This document shows positions 35,312 to 42,022 of a stretch of 64,000 nt of DNA, piece after piece. The stretch lies in NCBI GenBank assembly GCA_019423565.1, contig JAHZBE010000002.1, positions 62,001-126,000 of the forward strand, in the 5' to 3' direction. The translations under genes and the position numbers were made by a program. Source of the DNA: a bacterium. GTDB taxonomy: Bacteria > Bacillota_I > Bacilli_A > RF39 > UBA660. Positions within the stretch are counted from its first letter, which is position 1. Each line of letters starts with the position of its first letter. Below the pieces are notes generated by a model. That model was given only the letters and a program-made list of their open reading frames with translations, had not been told where the DNA came from and did no database searches.

Positions 35312-35388
35312 ATATGTCCTCCTAATATAATTATATACGAATATTTTACTTTTTCAAATAATATAATTTTGTAGAAAGGATGAATTTT

Positions 35389-35754
35389 ATGAATAATAAT
35401 GGATATTATACTGGTTATCAAAATACAAATATAGGAACTAGTTCTGGTTATCCTAATCAACAATATGCTCCAACAGTTGGTACAACAGAATTTCCTATGG
35501 AACAATCTTATGTTGAAAACATTTTAAGATTAAATAAAGGAAAATATGGCAAATTTTATGTATCATTCCCAGATTCAATTGAATGGAAAGATAAAATATT
35601 TACAGGTGTTGTTGAACAAGCAGGAAGAGATCATTTAATAATAAGTGATCCATCTACTGGAAAATGGTATCTTATATTAATGATTTATTTAAATTATGTT
35701 GAGTTTGAAGAGAATATTAATTATAGTCCTGATTTTACTTTAAAAGGATTGTAA
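35389..35754 (+). CDS. gerQ: GerQ-like spore coat protein
   Basis: The 121-residue protein has a Tyr/Asn/Gly-rich N-terminal third and a conserved C-terminal domain: MEQSYVENILRLNKGK, WKDKIFTGVVEQAGRDHLIIS, then GKWYLILMIYLNYVEFEEN. These are diagnostic of GerQ (YwdL), the coat protein that CwlJ needs in Bacillus and which is crosslinked by transglutaminase. ATG 35389 is chosen because GAAAGGA then has proper spacing; ATG 35380 overlaps it. In Bacillus gerQ and cwlJ are adjacent; here they are 28 kb apart in the window. Confidence 0.88.
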   Translation: MNNNGYYTGYQNTNIGTSSGYPNQQYAPTVGTTEFPMEQSYVENILRLNKGKYGKFYVSFPDSIEWKDKIFTGVVEQAGRDHLIISDPSTGKWYLILMIYLNYVEFEENINYSPDFTLKGL

Positions 35755-35801
35755 TATTCTTTTTATTTTGCTATAATTTTTTTATAGTAGAAGGTGAATA
35801 T

Positions 35802-36347
35802 ATGAAAGCAAGTGTTATTATTTTAATTATAATTGTAGTTATTTTTTTACTATTTATTGCTTTTAGCATTATATATAATAAATTTCAAGATTACATTATA
35901 AGAATTAATGAAGTTGAAGGAAAAATTGATGAAGCAATTAGAGAAAAGTTTGATATTATTATTAAATTAAACAATATTATAAAGGAAAAAATAAAAACTA
36001 AGAAAGTATTAGTTGATGATATTTCTAAGTTAAAAGATAAAAAGATAAGTAGTTTTGAAATTGATAGAAAATTAGTTGAGGCACTTAATAAAATTAACTT
36101 TGTTAAAAGTCAATATACTGAACTTGAAACTGATGAAGATGTTATTAAATTAACTTATGATATTGAAGATATTGATGAATCACTTAGAGCTTTTAAAAAA
36201 TTCTATAATGAAACTATTGTATTTTATAATAAACTAATTAGAAAGTTTCCTTATAATATAATGGGAAAAATACTTAAATATAAAGAAAAAACATTCTTTG
36301 ATGGCAAAGATATGAATGATGATGATATAAAAGATTTTAAACTATAA
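35802..36347 (+). CDS. lemA: LemA-family protein
   Basis: A 181-residue protein with one N-terminal transmembrane segment (VIILIIIVVIFLLFIAFSII) and a helical domain of the LemA type, showing KIDEAIREKFDIIIKL near the start and the typical FYNETIVFYNKLIRKFPYN before the end. LemA proteins are membrane-anchored helical bundles of unclear function. It follows gerQ by about 50 bases in the same direction and shares the terminator downstream. Confidence 0.85.
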   Translation: MKASVIILIIIVVIFLLFIAFSIIYNKFQDYIIRINEVEGKIDEAIREKFDIIIKLNNIIKEKIKTKKVLVDDISKLKDKKISSFEIDRKLVEALNKINFVKSQYTELETDEDVIKLTYDIEDIDESLRAFKKFYNETIVFYNKLIRKFPYNIMGKILKYKEKTFFDGKDMNDDDIKDFKL

Positions 36348-36359
36348 AATTAACAGTAT

Positions 36360-36384
36360 AAAAACTCTCACATTGAGAGTTTTT
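36360..36384. terminator. bidirectional terminator between lemA and rmuC
   Basis: An 11-bp stem AAAAACTCTCA/TGAGAGTTTTT with a 3-base loop lies between convergent genes. Confidence 0.9.
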
Positions 36385-36385
36385 A

Positions 36386-37453
36386 TTATTCTATTAAATT
36401 CGTATCATCTAATTCTACACTATTAATACTGTTAAATCTTTTAGTTATTTTATCAGTTGTAGTATGTATATCTTCAACATCTTTACTAACTGTCTGAATA
36501 CTTCTAGAAAGCTTGTCCCATCTATCTTTATATCTACTAAATTCTACAGATAATTTAACAAGTTCTTCTCTTATTACTTTAGCATATTTATCTCTTTCAG
36601 CATTCTTAATAATTACTTCAATTGTAGTAAGAGTACTCATTAATGTTGTTGGAGAAGTTATCCACACTCTTTTTTTATAAGCATATTCAATTATATCACT
36701 ATGATATGCATTAAGTTCTGCAAATATTGCTTCTGCTGGTAAAAACATTATTGCTTGGTCACTTGTTACGCCTTCTATAATATATTTATTTGCTATCGCA
36801 TCAATATGTTTTTTAACATCACTTTTAAATAATTTAGCGGCTGTTTCCCTATCAGAAACGCTATATCTTTTGTCAACCATTATCCTGTAATGCTCAAGTG
36901 GAAACTTAGAATCTATTCCAACGAGTCCAAGTGGTTCTGGTGCGAATAACGCAGCATCTACTATTGTACTATTTGGAAGAGTATATTGTAAACGATATAT
37001 CTTATCATTCTTTTCTCCAAATACACTTGTTAATATATGTTTTAAATTTACTTCACCATATATACCTCTACTCTTTTTATCAGTTAATATTCCTTGAAGA
37101 GAAACTATATCATTAGATAAAGTATCTATTTTCTTTTGTGCTTCATCTATTTTACTTAATCTTTCAAGTACCGATGTAAATGTTTTATTAGTTTTTTCAA
37201 AATTTTCATCTAATCTTTCATTTACTTTATCATTTATCATGTTTAATCTTAGCTCTATCTTATCATTTAATGCATTAATATCTTCATTAAGATTTTTATT
37301 AATATCATTTTTAAAATCATAAAGATCTCTTGTTACATTATTTTCAAGTTTACCTAGTCTTTCAGTAATATTTCCTTCATTAATATTTTTAAATAAACTT
37401 ATTGTTACAAGTATAACAAGTAAAATAAGTATTCCAATTATTATATATTCCAT
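36386..37453 (-). CDS. rmuC: RmuC-family DNA recombination protein
   Basis: A 355-residue protein: a transmembrane helix at 3-22, a coiled coil to about 130, then the conserved RmuC nuclease-like core with RGIYGEVNLKHIL, VDAALFAPE, VGIDSKFPLEHYR, and a late KRVWITSPTTLMSTL. RmuC restrains inversions at short repeats and is predicted to be a membrane-tethered nuclease. It is the last gene of a three-gene minus-strand group with the DedA-like protein upstream. Confidence 0.92.
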   Translation of the reverse strand: MEYIIIGILILLVILVTISLFKNINEGNITERLGKLENNVTRDLYDFKNDINKNLNEDINALNDKIELRLNMINDKVNERLDENFEKTNKTFTSVLERLSKIDEAQKKIDTLSNDIVSLQGILTDKKSRGIYGEVNLKHILTSVFGEKNDKIYRLQYTLPNSTIVDAALFAPEPLGLVGIDSKFPLEHYRIMVDKRYSVSDRETAAKLFKSDVKKHIDAIANKYIIEGVTSDQAIMFLPAEAIFAELNAYHSDIIEYAYKKRVWITSPTTLMSTLTTIEVIIKNAERDKYAKVIREELVKLSVEFSRYKDRWDKLSRSIQTVSKDVEDIHTTTDKITKRFNSINSVELDDTNLIE

Positions 37454-37465
37454 ATCTCGTACCTC

Positions 37466-38032
37466 CTATTTTATAAATTTATTTGCAAGCTTGCTTACTA
37501 AATACGCAATTAAAACCATAAATACAACCTGTACAATTGTATATGGATCTGTTATACTTTCAAGTAAGCTTTTACCTATAAATCCCCAAAAATATACCAT
37601 TGGTAATTTACCTATCATGAGTGCTGAAAAATATTTTTTAGCATCTATATCAGTTAAACCAGCTGCTATATTAACCGCAAATGCTGGTGTAAATGGTAAA
37701 GCAATTAATATAACTAAATTACTGTATGATAATTTATTAATATACTTTTTAAATTTTTTAACATTTTCATTTTTACCATATTTCTTTTCAAATTTATCTC
37801 TTAATTTTCTGCATAAAGTGAATGAAATCATGCATCCAATTACAGTTGCTATCCATGATATTAAAAAACCAAAAAGACTACCAAATGTCATTATATTAAG
37901 TGCTATAAAAACTGCTAGTGGAAGAATTGGAATTATTGATTCTAATATTATAAGTAAGAAACCTGATATAAATCCCATACTTCCCATTAATCCAGTTATT
38001 TTATCTATTAATTCTGTTATAATTGTCTCCAT
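37466..38032 (-). CDS. TVP38/DedA-family membrane protein
   Basis: A 188-residue integral membrane protein with about five hydrophobic segments and the family core: LESIIPILPLAVFIALN, then FGFLISWIATVIGCMISF, and FTPAFAVNIAAGLTDID with the G-x-T/D loop. DedA/TVP38 proteins act in lipid scrambling and membrane homeostasis. It precedes rmuC by 12 bases and is likely cotranscribed. Confidence 0.85.
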   Translation of the reverse strand: METIITELIDKITGLMGSMGFISGFLLIILESIIPILPLAVFIALNIMTFGSLFGFLISWIATVIGCMISFTLCRKLRDKFEKKYGKNENVKKFKKYINKLSYSNLVILIALPFTPAFAVNIAAGLTDIDAKKYFSALMIGKLPMVYFWGFIGKSLLESITDPYTIVQVVFMVLIAYLVSKLANKFIK

Positions 38033-38070
38033 TTTTATCCTCCATTAATATTATAAACCATTTTATTCAT

Positions 38071-38103
38071 AAAAAAAATAAGTTTTTCAAACTAAACTTA
38101 TTT
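38071..38103 (-). terminator. terminator after the rhodanese gene
   Basis: AAATAAGTTT/AAACTTATTT stem followed by eight T on the minus strand, just past the stop codon. Confidence 0.8.
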
Positions 38104-38104
38104 T

Positions 38105-38374
38105 TTAAATAAATCCTTCATATCCATCTATTACATTTACCACGTTATATCCCATTACTTCTAAGAACTTACAACATCTTTTACTTTTAAAACCTTCTGT
38201 ACAATATATATAATATGTTTCATTTTTATCTAAATACATATGCGGCATATCAGTTAAATTATTCATATCAATATTTTTAGCATTGTATATGTGTCCTTTC
38301 ATATATGCACCTTTAGTTCTTAAATCAATTATGTTATACTCTTTTTTTAAATCACATGCTTTTATATTTTTCAT
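38105..38374 (-). CDS. single-domain rhodanese
   Basis: An 89-residue rhodanese domain with IIDLRTKGAYMKGHI, then the active-site loop YCTEGFKSKR with the catalytic Cys, and VVNVIDGYEGF at the end. Such PspE/GlpE-like proteins carry sulfane sulfur for transfer reactions. It stands alone. A palindromic repeat (38443-38525) lies about 70 bases upstream, in the promoter region. Confidence 0.85.
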   Translation of the reverse strand: MKNIKACDLKKEYNIIDLRTKGAYMKGHIYNAKNIDMNNLTDMPHMYLDKNETYYIYCTEGFKSKRCCKFLEVMGYNVVNVIDGYEGFI

Positions 38375-38442
38375 ATTTTCACCAGTCCACTATATAATAT
38401 GAAAAAAATTATTTACTCGTCACTATAATAGCCTAATACAAA

Positions 38443-38525
38443 AAAATGCACAAAATATTCAAAATATTGTGCATTTTCACTTTTTTTAAACCCTATTTTG
38501 CACAATCATTGTGCATTTTTTATTC
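38443..38525. repeat. ~83-bp direct repeat with nested palindromes, copy 1
   Basis: Holds an imperfect hairpin TGCACAAAATATT...TTGTGCA and a perfect 17-base palindrome TGCACAATNATTGTGCA, ending in TTTTTTATTCTT at the fic stop codon. About 80 percent identical by eye to 39641-39725. Confidence 0.85.
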
Positions 38526-39593
38526 TTTTCCCACAAATACATTATATATTTCACTATATCGATATGCAAGTTTAGCATAATTATCATCAATTTCTAATAT
38601 ACCTATTTTTACAAGTTCATCAATTAAAGTCGAAACTGTATTTCTTGATACACCAGATTCTTCCTCTATTTCTTTTTTTGTAAATACAATTTGATGGATT
38701 AATGATGGCATAATTCTATAAACCGCATTACTATTTAGTGTTTTAATTTTTTGCATATCTTTATTATATATTTCTTTAATCCTATTTATTTTAGCAATAT
38801 AATTATTACACTGTTCAATAACACATTGTAAAAAGAATTTAATAAATCCAGACATATTACCCTTTCTGCTTTCATTTAAATATTTATGATAACTTGGTTT
38901 ATATAGTTCAATTACTTCTGATAAGAAAAGTATTGGTTTGTCATCCGTTAGCATTGCAAGTTGTATTGGAATAAGAGCTCTACCTAATCTTCCATTTCCA
39001 TCTCTATATGCATGTATCGTTTCAAACTGTGAATGAGAAATAGCCATATTTACAAATATTGGATCAATAAACTCATCATTCATATATTTAAATAAATTAT
39101 CTAAAAGAAGCGGAACATCCTCTGGAATAGGTGGAACATAGATGGCTTCTTTAATTGTACAACCTCTTGGACCAATCCAATTTTGAATATTTCTGATTTT
39201 TCCAGGTTCTTTATTTTGACCTCTAACGCTATCTAGTAATATTTTATGAATACTATTTACAAAAACTAAATCTATTTTTTTATTTTTTTTAATATAATTT
39301 TCAGAATATTCAATTACTTCTTTTAAATTTTGTATCTCACTTTTTTCATCATTATTTGGCATATATTTTATATAATACATATCATCCTGAGAAATTTGTG
39401 TACCCTCAATTTGCGTAGATTTTAAACTTTCACTTAAAATGATTGAATCTAAAAAATATTTTGAATCAAAATCAATGTTTTTTAAATATGTTTTATACTC
39501 TCCATATTTTTCATTTGCTTCAGACAATAATTTTAATAATTCTTTATCAATTTTATATTCAATTGGTAACTCTTTTACTTTAATTGGTTCCAT
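38520..39593 (-). CDS. Fic-domain protein with C-terminal winged helix
   Basis: A 357-residue Fic protein. The catalytic motif reads HAYRDGNGRLGR at about residue 194 (canonical HPFxxGNGRxxR), with the His and the nucleotide-binding GNGR intact. An N-terminal inhibitory motif STQIEG (residues 59-64) matches (S/T)xxxE(G/N), so activity is expected to be autoinhibited. The last 60 residues form a winged helix (FTKKEIEEESGVSRNTVSTLIDELVKIGIL). Most Fic enzymes transfer AMP to Tyr/Ser/Thr of target proteins. This architecture is common in bacteria and may be self-regulated transcriptionally. The start at 39593 suits the site AGGTG. It lies downstream of virD4, between two palindromic repeats. Confidence 0.9.
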   Translation of the reverse strand: MEPIKVKELPIEYKIDKELLKLLSEANEKYGEYKTYLKNIDFDSKYFLDSIILSESLKSTQIEGTQISQDDMYYIKYMPNNDEKSEIQNLKEVIEYSENYIKKNKKIDLVFVNSIHKILLDSVRGQNKEPGKIRNIQNWIGPRGCTIKEAIYVPPIPEDVPLLLDNLFKYMNDEFIDPIFVNMAISHSQFETIHAYRDGNGRLGRALIPIQLAMLTDDKPILFLSEVIELYKPSYHKYLNESRKGNMSGFIKFFLQCVIEQCNNYIAKINRIKEIYNKDMQKIKTLNSNAVYRIMPSLIHQIVFTKKEIEEESGVSRNTVSTLIDELVKIGILEIDDNYAKLAYRYSEIYNVFVGKE

Positions 39594-39640
39594 TTCCATC
39601 ACCTACAGTGATATTAACATTTTTTTCTTCAAAAGTAAAG

Positions 39641-39725
39641 AAAATGCACAATATTTGCGATATTTTGTGCATTTTTACCTTTTTTAGACATTGTTTTGCA
39701 CAATGATTGTGCATTTTTTATTCTT
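39641..39725. repeat. ~83-bp direct repeat with nested palindromes, copy 2
   Basis: Second copy, located between the virD4 stop and the fic start. It contains TGCACAATNATTGTGCA with a different central base than copy 1, and a hairpin that could end virD4 transcription. Confidence 0.85.
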
Positions 39726-41949
39726 CAAAGAAGAAATCATCAAAGAAGTCATCATAATCTGTATTACTTGTATTTTCTCCATTAGATGTTTCTTCTTGTT
39801 TAATATCCTTTTTATTATCTTCAACTTTAACTTCTTCTTTTGAATTTTCCTGTGGTTCTTCCTTCATCTTAAAATTATTAAAATCAACCATATTACTATG
39901 AACAACTTCATCAATTTTTGGATCTTTTGAAATTGTTTTTGTATCAAATAATTTTTCATCCGAATTATTAAATATATTATTCTGTATAGTTGTTTCTTTA
40001 GATTCTTCAATTTTGTTTTTTTCTGTTTCTTGTTTCTTCTTTTCTTCCTCTTCTTCTTTTTCAAGTTCTGCTATTTTAGCATCTATTTCTTTTATCATTT
40101 TATCAATGTCCATATCAGGACTCATACCTGGCATTCCTCCACCACCAAATGGATTCATACCGAATGGTGAACCTCCACCAATAGGTGAAGAACTACCGTC
40201 CATACCAGCATTTTTTAACTTTTCTTGTTTTTGTTTTCTAACAAATTCTTTCAAATCAAATGTTTTAATCTCATCCATAGTTCTTTGTGGATAAACAACA
40301 TTTTTTCCATAGTGATCTGTACCTCTACCAAAACCGAAGTCTGTATCCCAATCCATCTTTAATTTGCCTCTAAATGGCGCACATCTTTGTTTAATTAATA
40401 TGATTTCATCAGGCTTCATTCTTTGAAGTTCTGATACAGTTACAAGAGGTCTTGTTTCCTCCTTTTTATCCTTACCAACTCTAACAAGTTTATCACCACA
40501 TAATTTACTAATTTCTTCCAAAGCTGATAATTCACCTGTTAATAAGTATATTAGGTTACCACAGTTACCACGAATAGTTTCTGCATCATGATCACCATAA
40601 TTTTGTTTTAACTGGGCAAAGTTCTGGATAATAAATGTAAATCTTATTTGTCTTGAACGAGCTGCAGTAACCATTGTTGTAATATCTTTAAACTTAGGCA
40701 TGTTAGCAAACTCATCAAGTAAGAAGTTTGTTCTTACTGGAAGTTTTCCACCATGTTGTTGTGCAACATTTATTAATGCTTCATAACATTGTTTAACAAA
40801 TATAGTAGCAAGTGAATGGTATGTTGTTTTTTCATCTTGTATAATCATAAATACCGCTGTTGGTTTTTCACCTATACTATCCATATCAAAATCACTCTTA
40901 GAAAGCATTTCTGATAAGTTTTTAGTAACAGCTAGTGTTTTAACCTTATCCTTTAATACAGATACGATACCACCCTTTGTTTCATTTGGTGCATTAACTG
41001 TACCTAAAGCATTTACACATGCTGGCGAAGCTGGATCTTTTGCATTAAAATATTCTTTTAAATAATTTGATGCACCGTACTTATCTTCACCAGTTGTCAT
41101 CATCAAATTAATACTATTTATATTTATTTCTTCTTCCGGAGCATCTTCAAATAACGCAAGTGATAAACCTGTTAAATAACTTGCAGCTGAATTTTGCCAG
41201 AATGGATCATTTCCTTGACCATCAACAACTATATTAAGTGATAAGTCATTTAAAAGTTCATTTGCTTTATCAAAATTTCCTTCTTTTTGATATTTATATG
41301 GTAAATGATATGGATTCCAGCAATTACCTTTTTGTGGATCACGGAAATTAAGTATTATAATTTGATATCCAAGTTCTCTCATTATTCCAGAATTATCGTT
41401 ATATATTTCACCTTTAGGGTCAGATATAATCATTGATTCTCTACCTTTTATAAGCATTTGAACAGTTGGATTAATTATACCTTGAGTTTTACCTGAACCA
41501 GTCGCACCAATAACAAGTGTATGACTTTCACCATTATCTACATAAGCAGCTTCTTTATCATATACTAAAGGTGTACCACCTGCTTTTGCTTCTTTTTCAA
41601 CATATGGAACTCTTACAACACCTTTAGCAGATTTAATCTCCTTATCTTTAGCCCATCTAGCATAACCATCTTCTTTTTTCTCACTAGTATAACCAAAGCC
41701 TTTCTCTCTAGTAAAGAAATATGATGATGTTGTACCAAATAAAAAACCTATAGTAGCAATCCATAAAATCAGAGTTACACCTATATATCTTGGTGTAAAT
41801 GCGTAAAATGGATTTAATCCCCATGGTGTACCTTCATCTAATAAGGATGAAAAGTTAAGTATACAAACACATATTAAATATAAGATAAATATTGATACCA
41901 CTGCAAACGCAATTACATCTTTTTTTTCAGCTCTAAACTTAAGTTTCAT
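39718..41949 (-). CDS. virD4: VirD4-type coupling ATPase of the type IV secretion system
   Basis: A 743-residue TraG/VirD4 protein. Two transmembrane segments lie at about 12-35 and 56-75. The Walker A GATGSGKT is at 148-155, and Walker B is FLLDEFANMP near 410. FTFIIQNFAQLKQNYGDHDAETIRGNCGN is a coupling-protein landmark. The C-terminus has a Gly/Pro/Met-rich stretch and a long Glu/Lys tail. VirD4 receives substrates, usually relaxase-DNA complexes, for the channel. It lies downstream of the T4SS genes, after a terminator, so it may be transcribed separately. Confidence 0.93.
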   Translation of the reverse strand: MKLKFRAEKKDVIAFAVVSIFILYLICVCILNFSSLLDEGTPWGLNPFYAFTPRYIGVTLILWIATIGFLFGTTSSYFFTREKGFGYTSEKKEDGYARWAKDKEIKSAKGVVRVPYVEKEAKAGGTPLVYDKEAAYVDNGESHTLVIGATGSGKTQGIINPTVQMLIKGRESMIISDPKGEIYNDNSGIMRELGYQIIILNFRDPQKGNCWNPYHLPYKYQKEGNFDKANELLNDLSLNIVVDGQGNDPFWQNSAASYLTGLSLALFEDAPEEEININSINLMMTTGEDKYGASNYLKEYFNAKDPASPACVNALGTVNAPNETKGGIVSVLKDKVKTLAVTKNLSEMLSKSDFDMDSIGEKPTAVFMIIQDEKTTYHSLATIFVKQCYEALINVAQQHGGKLPVRTNFLLDEFANMPKFKDITTMVTAARSRQIRFTFIIQNFAQLKQNYGDHDAETIRGNCGNLIYLLTGELSALEEISKLCGDKLVRVGKDKKEETRPLVTVSELQRMKPDEIILIKQRCAPFRGKLKMDWDTDFGFGRGTDHYGKNVVYPQRTMDEIKTFDLKEFVRKQKQEKLKNAGMDGSSSPIGGGSPFGMNPFGGGGMPGMSPDMDIDKMIKEIDAKIAELEKEEEEEKKKQETEKNKIEESKETTIQNNIFNNSDEKLFDTKTISKDPKIDEVVHSNMVDFNNFKMKEEPQENSKEEVKVEDNKKDIKQEETSNGENTSNTDYDDFFDDFFFEE

Positions 41950-41983
41950 CTAATCCACTTCTCCCTTTTAAATCTATTTATAT

Positions 41984-42017
41984 TATAACAAAAAAAAAGG
42001 TATTTTTAAATACCTTT
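41984..42017 (-). terminator. terminator between the wall hydrolase and virD4
   Basis: AAAGGTATTT/AAATACCTTT stem followed by a long T run on the minus strand. It divides the T4SS operon from virD4. Confidence 0.85.
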
Positions 42018-42022
42018 AATAA

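Noticed and set aside
35308..35505. 65-codon minus-strand frame opposite gerQ
   Set aside because: It overlaps the clearly coding gerQ gene on the other strand and the pduL leader; no supporting signals.
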